DNA from: Antilocapra americana | Taxonomy: Eukaryota > Chordata > Mammalia > Artiodactyla > Antilocapridae | Assembly: GCA_007570785.1 (NCBI GenBank) | Contig: ML664664.1 | Coordinates: 576,358 to 640,357 of the forward strand | Direction of reading: 5' to 3' | Length of the DNA: 64,000 bases | Shown here: positions 33,836-45,310 of the stretch, piece by piece | Numbering within the stretch: position 1 is the first letter of the stretch | Layout of the letters: the number at the start of each line of letters is the position of its first letter | The notes under the pieces: model-generated | What the model saw: the letters and a program-made list of their open reading frames with translations, nothing else | Databases searched by the model: none | What the model was told of the DNA's origin: nothing | Program-made: the position numbers and the translations under genes

Positions 33836-34428
33836 TTCAGTTCAGTTGTTCAGTCGTGTCTGACTCTTTGCGACCCCATGGACTGCAGCACCCCAGGCCT
33901 CCCTGTCCATCACCAACTCCCGGAGTTTACCCAAACTCATGTCCATTGAGTTGGTGATGCCATCCAATCATCTCATCCTCTGTCATCCCCTTCTCCTCCT
34001 GCCTTCAATCTTTCTAAGAATCAGGATCTTTTCAAATGAGTCAGCTCTTTGCATCAGGTGGCCAAAATATTGGAATTTCAGCTTCAACATCAGTCCTTCC
34101 AATGAGCACCCAGGACTGATCTCCTTTAGGATGGACTGGTTGGATCTCCTTGCAGGCCAAGGGGCCCTCAAAAGTCTTCTCCAACACCACAGGTCAAAAG
34201 CATCAATTCTGCAGCACTCAGCTTTCTTCACTGTCCAATTCTCACATCCATACATGACTACTGGAAAAACCATAGCTTTGACTAGACAGACCTTTGTTGA
34301 CAAAGCAATGTCTCTGCTTTTTAATATGCTGTCTAGGTTGGTCATAACTTTTCTTCCAAGGAGTAAGTGTCTTTTAATTTCATGGCTGCAGTCACCATCT
34401 GCAGTGATTTGGAGCCCTCCAAAAATAA
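33836..34428 (-). mobile_element. BovB LINE 3' end, 5'-truncated
   Basis: The plus strand begins with the terminal repeat (agttcagttcagttgttcag) and runs back through the end of ORF2. The minus frame at 33983-34345 (120 codons) carries the C-terminal region after the RT domain, including Cys/Trp-rich blocks such as CCRIDAFDLWCW. It stops at the block before the YADD region, so no RT is present. Confidence 0.93.
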
Positions 34429-34431
34429 TAT

Positions 34432-34553
34432 ACCATTTTATATATGTACCACATCTTCTTTATCCATTCATCTGTCAGTGGACATCTAGGCTGCTTCCAT
34501 GTCCTGGTTATTGCAAATAGTGTTTCAGTGAACACTGGGATACATGTATTCCT
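34432..34553 (-). mobile_element. Inverted L1 ORF2 3' fragment
   Basis: Plus strand is the complement of the L1 ORF2 end: 'atgtaccacatcttctttat', 'ccattcatctgtcagtggac', 'cttccatgtcctggttattg'. Opposite in direction to the L1 3' end at 34712-34894. Confidence 0.85.
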
Positions 34554-34711
34554 GGGTTAGGAAGATCCCTGGAGGAGAGCCTGGCAACCCACTCCAGTAT
34601 TCATGCCTGGAGAATAGCATGGACAGAGGAGTCTGGAGGGCTACAGTCCATGGGTTTGTTGAAGAGTTGGACACGACTGAGTGACTCAGCACTGCACAGC
34701 ACAGTGGGAAC
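34554..34711 (+). mobile_element. 5'-truncated Bov-tA SINE
   Basis: Lacks the tRNA-like head and starts inside at 'cctgggttaggaagatccct'. It continues through 'ccactccagtattcatgcct' to 'gacacgactgagtgactcag'. Head loss is unusual compared with the complete copies in this window. Confidence 0.85.
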
Positions 34712-34894
34712 CTACTGTATAGCACAAGGAGCTCAGCTCAGTGCTCTGTGATGACCTTGATGGGGGAATGGGGTGTGGGAGGGAGGCTCAAGAGGGAGTG
34801 GATGTATGTATGCATATGGTTGATTCACAGTGTTGTACAACAGAAACTAAGACAACATTGTAAAGCAATTATATTTCAAATAAAAAATAAAGTT
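34712..34894 (+). mobile_element. L1 3' UTR end
   Basis: 'acctactgtatagcacaagg', 'tgctctgtgatgacctt', a G-rich tract, 'ggttgattcacagtgttgta', 'cagaaactaagacaacattg', then 'aaataaaaaataaag'. Same 3' UTR type as 495-743. Confidence 0.88.
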
Positions 34895-35031
34895 TCCAAA
34901 AAAATAAATAAAGGAAATAATCTCCAACTTGGTTTAAATGAAAAAGGAAATATTCATAAAATGGATGGGTAATAACTGGATATACTATATATGAGTCAAT
35001 AAAGATACACATGTATCATATTGTGTGTGAT

Positions 35032-35084
35032 ATTTATTTTTATTTATTTATCCATCCATCCACCCACCCATCCATCCATTCATC
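35032..35084. repeat. (TTTA)n followed by (TCCA)n microsatellite
   Basis: Five TTTA-like units run into about eight TCCA/CCCA units. Simple tandem repeat. Confidence 0.9.
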
Positions 35085-36232
35085 CCCTGGTATAAGTCTA
35101 AGAAATTTAAAGCATTCACTGTCTTTGATGACAGAGGATAATTTTTGAATAATGTGACTAGGAACAGAGTAGAAGTAAAAACCTCGGTTATAAACTTATT
35201 TTTTTAAGTTATAAGTAATTTGAAATCTGTTACCTATCTCACAAGAGAAATTAAACACATAAATTAGTGGAAAACTTCAAGTCTGACACGATTGAACAAG
35301 TTACTATTAATATCTCTTCACAAAATGATAATGCACAACACTGCATACTCTACTGGAAGAGGTTAACATCAGTGCTTGCCTTGTGGGTGCAAACAATCCC
35401 CTTGGTTCTCTAATAGGTCCTATTTTCTATCCACTGGATATCGGCCTTGCTGTCCACTGTTGCACTTAAATCTCACGAATATCGTCAACATCAGTATTAA
35501 CCTCAGCAATAACTGGCAACAAAGCAAACATCTGGGAGTTTGTTTGGAGCAGCCCAGCTCAGAAAAAGAAGGCAGAGGAATTCCTTGTACAGGTCAAACT
35601 TTCTACCAAAGGGGGATGCAATATAATGAGGAATGAATGAAACCTGGGGCAACATCATTAATCAGAGGAGTTATCAGATGGCCTCCCCAGCTCCTCATGA
35701 TCAGCTCTGACAGAAAAAATACACATATTGTAGAGGAAACACTGGTAAAAATGCTGCATGACCCTTGTCTCAATGTATTCGGGATATAACATGAAGCCTT
35801 CTTATTTGAATGTTAACTCAGAAATCATTGCGAGTGATGTGGGAGAAGACTCCACTTAGGCTATTAAGTAGATGGCAAAATGACCCATGTGACAATGACA
35901 CAGAAAGGACTAACTTTAGGGGAGAAGACTGATGAAAGGATTACTTTAAAATATGTCTATCTCTTTTTTTATAAACTAATATGTCAAACTTCATAAAATA
36001 TTTTACTTGTCTTCAAATATACACTTTATTAAATTATACTTCTTTTTCTTGCTTTTCTGACCTGTTATCATAATAACATTTATTCCATACCAATCCCATG
36101 GTCCACTGAATGAATAGAATATTGAACTTCTCTGCAAAGGAATGTACATCAAAAATATTTGAAATATGAAATTCTGAAATCAAGTAATACCAAATGAAGT
36201 CCCTTTTTTTTCTGTGAATGAGTGACTTAGTT
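35085..36232. other. Unassigned sequence
   Basis: No repeat named; an 86-codon frame at 35376-35636 has no recognisable domain. Confidence 0.4.
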
Positions 36233-36244
36233 ATTACCTTATCT

Positions 36245-37382
36245 CAGTTCAGTTCAGTTGCTTAGTCATGTCCAATGTTTTGCAACCCCATGGACTACAG
36301 CACGCCAGGCTTCCCTTTCCATCACCAACTCCTGGAACTTACTAAAACTCCTGTGCATCGAGTCAGTGTGATGTCATCCAACCATCTCATCCCTTTCTCC
36401 TCATACCCTCGATCTTTCCCAGCATCAGTGACTTTTCCAATAAGTCAGTTCTTTGCATCAGGTGGCCACAGTATTGCAGTTTCAGCTTCAGTATCAGTTC
36501 TTCCAAGTAATATTCAGGACTGATTGCCTTTAGGATGGACTGGTTGGATCTCCTTTCAGGCCAAGGGATCCTAGAGAGTCTTCTCCAACACCACAGTTCA
36601 AAAACATCAATTCTTTGGCACTCAGCTTTCTTTTTAGTCCAGCTTTCACATCCATACATGACTACTGGAAAAACCAGAGCTTTGACTAGATGGATCTTTA
36701 CTGGTAAAATAATGTCTCTGCTTTTTAATATGCTGTCTAGGTTGGTCACAGCTTTTTTTTTCAAGGAGCAAGCATCTCTTAATTTCATGGCTGCAATCAC
36801 CATCTCCAGTGATTTTGGAGCCCCCCAAAATAAAGTCTGTAACTGGTTCCATTGTTTGCCCATCTATTTACCATGAAGTGATGGGACTGGATGCCATGAT
36901 CTTAGCTTTCTGAATGTTGAGTTTTAAGCCAACTTTTTCACTCTCCTCTTTCACTTTCATCAAGAGGCTCCTTAGTTCATTTTCTTCCATAAATGTGGTA
37001 TCATTTGCATATCTGAGGTTATTGATATTTCTCCCGGCAATCTTAATTCCAGCTTGTGATTCAGGAAGCCTGGCATTTGGCATGATGTACTCTGCATATA
37101 AGTTAAATAAGCAGGGTGACAATATACAGCCTTGATGTACTCCTTTCCCGATTTGGAAACCAGTCTGTTGTTCCACGTCTAGTTCTAACTGTTGCTTCTT
37201 GAACTGCATACAGATTTCTCAGGGGGCAAGTCAGGTGGTCTGGTATTCCCATCTCTTTAAGAATTTTCCAGTTTGTTGTGATTCACACAGTCAAAGGCTT
37301 TGGAGCAATCAATAAAGCAGAAGTAGATGTTTTTCTGGAACTCTCTTGCTTTTTTGAAGATCCAACGAATGTTGGCAATTTG
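36245..37382 (-). mobile_element. BovB LINE, 5'-truncated, perfect 12-bp TSD
   Basis: The plus strand begins with the terminal cagtt repeats, so the element runs right to left. ATTACCTTATCT at 36233-36244 recurs exactly at 37383-37394. The minus frames cover the end of the RT domain: 36868-37209 includes QGCILSP and LRYAND, where the YADD box is changed to YAND. 36387-36863 covers the C-terminal region. The altered catalytic box and frame breaks make it inactive. Confidence 0.95.
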
Positions 37383-37394
37383 ATTACCTTATCT

Positions 37395-38262
37395 AAAATC
37401 TTGCAATATGGTTTTAGACTATTTAGTTTTAAAAAAGAAAAGAAATAAAACTTAAGAATAGAAAGGAAAATGGAGAACTTGAGATCAGAAAATCTATGGT
37501 GAATTAAAAAGTATACTGGCAAATAGAAAATCAGGACAACAAAGTTTTAAGCATCTTGGGTCAAGAGCTTGTAATTATATTCACATAACAAAATTTGATC
37601 TTCAGCAAAAATAATCTGTTCACTATTGCAACGAGCTTACTATATCAGGGTCGTAGAAGTGGCATTTGGCTATACTATGAAATCACATCTGAGTGACACC
37701 AAATATAATAATCAAAAACTGACAATGGTTTCCCCCCTTTCTTCCTTTTCTATTTTTTCCTTCTCTTCCTCCTTCATTTTTTTCCTCACTTTTCCTCTTT
37801 CTCTTTTACATTTCCACTCTGAAGTACAATTTGTACACCATAATTTGTGCAAGTTGTTTTTGACAAGCCTGAATTAACCAACAATCCAATTCCAATTCAT
37901 TTCAGTGGTGCTTTATCAAGCCTGGATACCCTGACCCCCTTCAGGAATGTGTCTTGATGGAACAGTCCTCGATAAAATTTTGAATAGGAGAAGTATATAC
38001 CTATGCAGCACATGAGTGCTCTAATGAGGCCATGTGTAGCATGCTGTGGGATGATAAGAAAGGAGGCAATTGATTGCACCTGGGGGAATTTGGGAGCCTT
38101 CCTCTAAGAGGTTATGTTGGATCTTGCAAGTAACAGTAAATAGGAATTTGCCAGACACACAAGATAGTGAGGCAGGGCATTTTATACAGCAGGGAGTAAG
38201 AAATATGGTTAATCCAGTCAATTGCAACAGATTGCTTGATTTTGAATTTTTTTTTTTCTTTT
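37395..38262. other. Unassigned sequence with a polypyrimidine tract
   Basis: 37730-37808 is a long C/T-rich run. Otherwise no element recognised. Confidence 0.5.
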
Positions 38263-38273
38263 AGGAAATATTT

Positions 38274-38415
38274 ATTTTTTTTTGAAATTTCTTATCTGTT
38301 TATTTTTTTAATTAATTTTTTTTATTGTAACAAATTCAAGAAAGACTTTTTTCTTTACAATATTGTGTTGGTTTTGCCATACACTGACATGAAGCCGCCA
38401 TGGGTATACACGCAG
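38274..38415 (-). mobile_element. Very short L1 3' UTR insertion with TSD
   Basis: T-rich tract (the complemented tail) followed by 'tgtgttggttttgccataca' and 'gccgccatgggtatacacg', the complement of the young ruminant L1 3' UTR. AGGAAATATTT occurs at 38263-38273 and 38416-38426. Confidence 0.88.
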
Positions 38416-38426
38416 AGGAAATATTT

Positions 38427-39190
38427 CTTGATGTGAATTTCTAAAGCCAGAGTCTAATCGTACTTCAGCCCTGCTGGCGTGAAGTGAGTTCATGTTGAGA
38501 GCACATTAAAATAATGCCAGCCTTGGCCTGAAAGGACACGAAGGTGCTGTTGATCATCTGTCTTATAAAGTGGTCCACAGGGGGCTGTTGATGCCAAGGT
38601 GGCCTAGACTCCCTCAAAGTGATCAAGGAAGGCCCTGAAAATGTTAGTGGATTGTAATGACAAGATGTTGGGGAAGCATCCTGAAAACAGGCATTCATAA
38701 ATATATGTGTTCTAATTTGGGAGATTTCTCAAAAATCTGAAATGGCTTACTCTTAGAATATCCAATAGCTTGTACAGGACACTTTGAGGCATTCAAACAT
38801 GTCTCTGAACATCCAACAATATTGATGAAAACTCTTAACCATTTCTGGAGTTTTCTTTGGGGATTAAGGAAGAGATAGTGCTTGTATTTGTATTAGATGT
38901 TTTCTTTTCCCTAGATTATTGGCATCCCCATGGGAATATAATTCCCAGGGTGCATATACTTGAGTTTATTTGCTGTATAAATCCATTTTTATGTCCTTTT
39001 GGTTGTCTAAGCTGTATTTCTCTATAAATACAGGCTGTGATTCTATTCACAGAACAGGTATAGAGGTATATAAATTGTAAAGAAAATGAATTTCTCTATT
39101 TTATTTACATTATTGATCTGAAACTTGAAAACTGTAACTTAGAAATGACTTGATCCCAAATCATCTTTATGTGATGAGATTCAAATGCAT
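38427..39190. other. Unassigned sequence
   Basis: 38500-38700 is less AT-rich and could be an old processed copy of something, but no frame or repeat is recognised. Confidence 0.35.
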
Positions 39191-39194
39191 TGAA

Positions 39195-39400
39195 GCTGTA
39201 GAATTTTACAGCCTAAAGACATCTTAGAGATGATTTACTTCAGTTTCCTCATATTGAATATAGGAGACTTAAGTCAGATGAGTCCATGGCTTGCTCCTGA
39301 TTCCTCAGTTAATGCAAATATCCTAGAATTAGAATATCAGTTTCCAGCACTGTGTTCCTTCCTTTGCTCTACTGTGGATACTCTTATATGCCTACCTTTT
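39195..39400 (+). repeat. MIR-like SINE remnant
   Basis: 'agaattttacagcctaaaga', 'catcttagagatgatttact' and 'tcagtttcctcatattgaat' resemble the start of an old MIR-class SINE. Worn. Confidence 0.4.
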
Positions 39401-39905
39401 CATTAAATATAATCATAAAATTAGGGGCTTTGAGGGACCCTCAAGGATCACTTAGTGCCTTTGTTCTCTGAGTGGATAGAACTATTATGTTCAGCCCAGA
39501 TTTTAAGTTATTAATTTCTGGAAAAACCGACATACAGTAAATTAGAGTATTCTTCAAGTGTTATCCTCAAATTCTCATCTTTCTCTTTAAATAAATGAAA
39601 GTGAGTTTCATTCCTAAGTGGGATATTATTGTATCTTGGCATAAACATTCTTTTGTATTACAGAAAAATGCAATAGAAAATGGGATATAATTTGTCAGCA
39701 ACATATCCATTCTAAAATTTAAAAGAAAAAAGAAAACCCTCATTACTGTCTTTGAATGAGCAGTCTCATTAAAAAGATGCTTATGAATTGTCTCAGTTGC
39801 CAAGGATTCACTTAATCCTACTGAATCATTATGTGGTACAAGTTTTCTTTTTTTTTTCCCCCTCCCTGGGATTTTTGCTGTGAAAATCAGTCTAGATATA
39901 ATTCT

Positions 39906-39952
39906 AAAAAAAAAAAAGAAAGAAAGAAAGAAAGAACAGAAAAGAAAAGAAA
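39906..39952. repeat. (GAAA)n purine microsatellite
   Basis: A-run followed by five GAAA units and further AAAAG units. Confidence 0.9.
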
Positions 39953-40017
39953 CTGGCTACTCAGTGATCTGGTGCTGTCAGTTCCCAATACTCTGTAAGT
40001 CAACTAACAAATATCAG

Positions 40018-40231
40018 GCTTCCCCAGTAGCTCAGCAGTAAAGAATCTGCCTCCCAAGGCAAAAGACATGCGTTCGATCACTGGGTCCGGAAGATCCCTT
40101 GGAGGAGGAAATGGCAACCCACTTCAGTATTCTTGCCTGGAAAATCCCATGGACAGAGGAGCCTGGTGGGCTACAGTCCAAGGGGTTGCAAAGAGTTGGA
40201 TATGAATGAAGCATTGGACATGAATGAAGCA
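40018..40231 (+). mobile_element. Bov-tA SINE
   Basis: Head 'ggcttccccagtagctcagc', B-box region 'gcgttcgatcactgggtccg', tail 'cttcagtattcttgcctgga'. The end carries a local duplication of about 20 bases ('gaatgaagcattggacat' repeated in part). Confidence 0.92.
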
Positions 40232-40479
40232 CATAGCACACATAACTGATAAAAGCACCAGGAGCAATTTTGGCTACAAAATCAGTCATTCACTAGGTAA
40301 CCCCAAGGTCCACTGAAATTAAATTTGGTCCACTGTACATAGGAGGCATTGCTACATTATTCAAGGATCTACCAAGAGTAACTCTATACAGAATACTGTA
40401 TAACAAATTATTTTTGCAAATTGGGCCTTGCACTCTACTATCATGCTGTCTTGGCCCATACTCCCTAACATGTTTGAGG

Positions 40480-40660
40480 GCTTTTACAAACAGAGTGACT
40501 GGGTCCCAATCCCTGATCTGTCACATGCTAGCTGGGTAACTTCTAATTCTCAGTTTCCTTATCTGTAAGATAGGAACAAGAATCCCTAGTTCATAAAGTT
40601 TTAATGAAGGTCAAATAAAATAATACTTGAAAAATATTTAAGAAAACTGTTCAGAGTATA
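40480..40660 (-). repeat. MIR SINE remnant
   Basis: 'tgatctgtcacatgctagct', 'tctcagtttccttatctgta' and 'taaagttttaatgaaggtca' match the complement of MIR in order. Confidence 0.65.
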
Positions 40661-42171
40661 TGATGAGGAAGAGGAAATGTTTAAGCACTAAATATTGATT
40701 TAGTTTGTTAGAACAAAACCATAAACTAATGATTCTGATAATATTTAATAAGAAAATGTTAGAGGAAATAATTGGTATTGATACAAGTACTTCTGGGAAT
40801 GCAGAATACAGGGCCTTCTGTTAACACTTATTGAAAAGATAATAGAGAAGGCTGGCAAACATTTGCAAAACAATTATCATTAAGGCACAAGGTATAAACA
40901 GCATTAGACATGTGCCAATTCAATATACATGTTCTTTATCTTGTCATTATAAAATTGACTTTTGGCCAAATTTCTTGCACATGGAAGAATCTTTCTTGTA
41001 ACATTCTGTTTTCTTTTGCAGAGTTTTATCCCTAGTATAATATAAGCTTTAATCTCAAGACTTTAATTACTAGGGGCTTCTCATACCTGTTTTCATAGAA
41101 AATGTCATCTGTTAGAGTATGTATGACAGAAAATTGAATTGACTCAACAAAATTGTAAAGTACACACTAGCCTTCTGATGTTTAGTTCAGTATCTATGTG
41201 TGTCCTTGGTAAATGTGGTAACACATCTACTACATATGTGATATAAATTTATTTGTCCATGAGAAAGCTTTCAAAGGTTAAATTTCTCCTTTGGGGGCCT
41301 GTTTGTAGATTATTTTTTTCTACCATGAATGGTAAGTACAAAGCCAACGTTGACTGTGGCCCAATTATACTTTCTTTACTTGCTCTTTCTCCTACCATTT
41401 GACACCTGCTCTACGGCTGACAGAATAACAAGAGCCAAGTCACCAGGGCTCAGAACTGAGTTAACAATCCTGCTGGAATTACGGTTTTATCTTAATCCTT
41501 GTCCCTACCTTCCTATAGATATTGAGTCTCTCACCCCACTTAGATTTTAGGGCCATATATACTCGTGCTACTTCCTAAGTGCTGGTGTCCTGACCAGAAA
41601 TCCAAGTTCATGGCTGGTGTCTGGCACCTGCTGAGAATTCCAATGTCTGCTAGGCTGTCGGTATGTCTAAATAAGATTTTCCCCAAGACTCCCTGGGCAC
41701 TTGCCTATCAAAGAAATGACAATCAAACACCAGTTACTGTTAGACTGTGCCTTGATCACATCCCACAGTGAATGATGGTAAATGTAAAATCCTGCAGTTT
41801 GAATTAGGTATCTGGTGTGGCTTTTCCCTTTAGTCTAAGGCTTATCCTATGTAATGGCATCAAGACAGAGGCTGTCAGGTTAGTAATTGGTTAGCCCTGG
41901 GAACAGAAAGGTAAAGAGAATTTCAAGTGGAGAAGAAATTTCTACACTCTCTGTTTTTAACAATGTTGAACTTTATCTGAACCTTGTGCTCCTGGAAGAC
42001 ATTGGTGGTTAAAGAAATCTCTCCCATTTGTATTCAAGGAAATGGCTCACAACAGAGAAATACACATTCCTAAATGACTTAGAAAAGGCTCATGACATTC
42101 CCTGACATTCTCTTTATTTCTCTAGGACAAGCACAGACTCAGACCTACCAAATTCCCATTCTTCATCTCAT
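40661..42171. other. Unassigned sequence with two weak open frames
   Basis: Frames at 41329-41550 (73 codons, hydrophobic N-terminal stretch resembling a signal peptide) and 41565-41771 (68 codons) are adjacent but unrecognised. An origin from a retroviral or cellular pseudogene cannot be shown. The rest is AT-rich without named repeats. Confidence 0.3.
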
Positions 42172-42189
42172 AAAAGATGAACTAAACTG

Positions 42190-42329
42190 GGACTTGGTGG
42201 ATCAGTGGCTGAGACTCTGCACTTCCAATGCAGGGGGCCTGGGTTTGATCCTTAGTTAGGGCACTAGATCCTATGTGCTGCAACTAGGACCCACTGCAGT
42301 CAAATATATAAACATTAAAGAAAAAAACA
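42190..42329 (+). mobile_element. CHR-type SINE with TSD
   Basis: 'gggacttggtggatcagtgg', 'ccaatgcagggggcctgggt', 'ttgatccttagttagggcac', 'gctgcaactaggacccactg'. Flanked by aaaagatgaactaaactg (42172-42189) and aaaagataagctaaactg (42330-42347), 16 of 18 identical. Confidence 0.9.
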
Positions 42330-42442
42330 AAAAGATAAGCTAAACTGATTTTTCCTATTAATTAGAATAAAATGCTTGTTAACGAGGCTTTGGTTAAGCT
42401 TCTCTACTTCCCCAGGTCCCTGAACTTTAACCCATCCTCAGC

Positions 42443-43953
42443 TTCAGTTCAGTTCCGTTGCTCAGTCATGTCTGACTCTTCATGACCCTATGAACTGCAG
42501 CACACCAGGCCACCCTGTCCATCCAAACCCATATTCATCGAGTTGGTGATGCCATCCAGCCATCTCATCCTCTGTCATTCCCTTCTCCTCCTGCCCCCAA
42601 TCCTTCCCAGCATCAGGGTCTTTTCAAATGAGTCAGCTCTTCACATGAGGTGGACAAAGTATTGGAGTTTCAGCTTCAACATCAGTCCTTCCAATGAACA
42701 CCCAGGACTGATCTCCTTTAGGATGGACTGGTTGGATCTCCTTGCAGTCCAAGGGACTCTCAAGAGTCTTCTTCAACACCTCAGTTCAAAAGCATCAATT
42801 CTGTCGTGTTCAGCTTTCTTTGCCGTCCAATTCTCACATGCATACATGACTACCGGAAAAACCATAGCCTTGACTAGACGGACCTTTGTTGACAAAGTAA
42901 TGTCTCTGCTTTTCAATATGCTATCTAGGTTGGTCATAACGTTCCTTTCAAGGAGTGAGCATCTTTTAATTTCATGGCTGCAATCACCATCTGCAGTGAT
43001 TTTGGAGCCCAAAAATATAAAGTCTGATGCTGTTTCCACTGTTTCTCCATCTATTTGCCATGAAGTGATGGGACCAGATGCCATGATCTTAGTTTTCTGA
43101 ATGTTGAGCTTTAAGCCAACTTTTTCACTCTTCTCTTTCACTTTCAGCAAGAGGCTTTTTAGTTCCTCTTCCCTTTCTGCCATAAGGGTGGTGTCATCTG
43201 CATATCTGAGCTTATTGATATTCCTCCCGGCAGTCTTGATTCCAGCTTGTGCTTCCTTCAACCCAGCGTTTCTCATGATGTACGCTGCATATAAGTTAAA
43301 TAAGCAGGGTGACAATATACAGCCTTGGACGTACTCCTTTTCCTATTTGGAACCAGTCTGTTGTTCCATGTCCACTTCTAACTGTTGCTTCCTGACCTGC
43401 ATACCGTTTTCTCAAGAGACAGGTCAGATGGTCTGGTATTCCCATCTCTTTCAGAATTTTCCACAGTTTGTTGTGGTCCACACAGTCAAAGGCTTTGGCA
43501 TAGTCAATAAAGCAGAAGTAGATGTTTTTCTGGAACTCTTTTGCTTTTTTGATGATCCATCAGATGTTGGCAATTTGATCGCTGGTTCCCCTGCCTTTTC
43601 TAAAACCTGCTTGAACATCTCGAAGTTCACAATTCATGTATTGCTGAAGCCTGGCTTGGAGAATTTTGAGCATTACTTTACTAGCGTGTGAGATGAGTGC
43701 AATTATGCGATAGTTTGAGCATTCTTTGGCATTGCCTTTCTTTGGGATAAGAAGGAAAACTGACTTTTTCCAGTCCTGTGGCCATTGCTGAGTTTTCCAA
43801 ATTTGCTGGCATATTGAATGCAGCACTTTCATAGCATCATCTTTCAGGAATTGAAATTGCTCAACTGGAATTCCATCACCTTCACTATTTTTGTTTGTAG
43901 TGACGCTTTCTAAGGCCCACTTGACTTCACATTCCAGGATGTCTGGCTCTAGA
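42443..43953 (-). mobile_element. BovB LINE, 5'-truncated, the largest in the window
   Basis: The plus strand opens with the terminal cagtt repeats near 42443. Minus frames cover most of the RT domain. 43560-44063 holds the fingers region with QAGFRKGRG. A break follows before the motif A region, and 43296-43481 holds DHNKLWKIL onward. 42773-43315 (180 codons) holds the YADD box (LRYADDTTLM) and the region after it. The endonuclease domain is missing. Frameshifts around 43320 and 43550, with stops, make it non-functional. The 5' break falls at the same block (just upstream of LEPDILECEVKWAL) as in the copy at 53.3-54.6 kb. Confidence 0.95.
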
Positions 43954-44084
43954 TGATCCTCAGCTTGAGCTAACTTATAACTCCCTCCTGTATACAGAAT
44001 AGCTTCAAGGTAAAATGTTCTCTGGTCCAATGCACGATTTCGTTTTTCATGAAACTTCCCCATACCTCGTTATTTCTAGCCTTG

Positions 44085-44297
44085 TTTGTGTGTGTGCTAA
44101 GTTTCTTCAGTTGTGTCCGACTCTTTGTGACCCTATGGACTGTAGTCTGCCAGGCTCCTCTATCCATCAAATTTCCCAGGCAAGAATACTGAAGTGGATT
44201 GCCATTTCCTCCTGCAGGGGATCTTCCTAACCCAGGGATCGAACATCTCCTACATTGGCAGGCGGGTTCTTTACCAAGAATGCCACCTGGGAAGCCC
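44085..44297 (-). mobile_element. Bov-tA SINE
   Basis: Complement of Bov-tA: 'gttgtgtccgactctttgtg', 'cccaggcaagaatactgaag', 'accaagaatgccacctggga'. CTTG occurs at both edges, too short to count as a secure TSD. Confidence 0.9.
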
Positions 44298-45139
44298 TTG
44301 GCTATTCATCGCCATAAAAGAAAAATCCTGTGTGCCTAAGCCTTGAGAGGCTTTCAGAGCTCACAATGAATGCATTCTCCCTATTGCAATAGTCTATTCC
44401 CTCTTGCATGATCCCTTTCTTTATTCAACTGTATTCCAGATCAAGAAATTACCTTAGTATAAGTTTTCATTTGATTCTTTATTGGTTTGCCTTTTGGAAG
44501 GGAAGATGGAAATGAAGGGTGTAAGGCTGAAAAACTAATGGAAGACAGAAGCAATGGAGGAAATTTGCAGGTTTTGTGTGTGTTTTTCCATAGACAATCC
44601 TCCACTTATGGGAATGAGAGGTGGAGAGAGAACAAAGTCAAAAGAAGGTGTTCTACAGGTTGAGGTAGAAGCTGGCTGTGAATCTCTTAGTTACAGATGG
44701 GGTTCTGCACTCAGATCTGTGACTGTCAGGAATTGCAGCCCTGGAGGTAGGGGCTGCCTGCAAACAAATCCCCTTCTCATTATTCCTTCCCTGGAGAGCT
44801 CAAGTATAAATCTGCTCCAGGCTGACTTGCTGGGCAAAAATATTTCCTATCAAATCAGCAGTAGCCAGAGGAGAGAAAAGGAAATGAATCTTAGAAGAAG
44901 CTGATGGAGGAAATTTAAGCAAAGGTCAGAGGTGTACCTAAGGACTGTTTTTTAAAAAAAATTCCAGTGACTCTTGGAATTTATAGTAGTATTATTTTGA
45001 AATTTAGTTTTATCTGCTCCTTTTCACTTGCTGGGGAGACTCTTATCTGAACAGACCATTTTCTATCAACACTATAATCACATTCTATTCCCATCATCCC
45101 TTTGACTATGTTCACATTGTAAAGACTTGACTTTGACAG
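44298..45139. other. Unassigned sequence
   Basis: A 116-codon plus frame at 44554-44904 has no recognisable domain. No repeat named. Confidence 0.4.
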
Positions 45140-45310
45140 GGCACTGACAGTGCCCCAGGCACTACACATGTGTCCTATTCAATCTTCATAGTAAATGAAG
45201 CATCAGAGAGGCGTGATTATTTCCTTTTATAGATGAGGAAACTGAGACTCAGAAAAGTTAGCTGAAGGAGATTCTGGAGCTAGAAGGCAATGGAGCAGAA
45301 ACTTAATCTT
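45140..45310 (+). repeat. MIR SINE
   Basis: Good MIR order: 'cccaggcactacacatgtgt', 'cctattcaatcttcatagta', 'tttccttttatagatgagga', 'aactgagactcagaaaagtt', 'ctagaaggcaatggagcaga'. Confidence 0.8.

Noticed and set aside
34748..34972. Open frame across 34.75-34.97 kb
   Set aside because: It lies in an L1 3' UTR and its A-rich tail and flank.
35051..35084. Regular TCCA units considered as a CRISPR-like or regulatory array
   Set aside because: Units are contiguous tetranucleotides with no spacers; a plain microsatellite in mammalian DNA.
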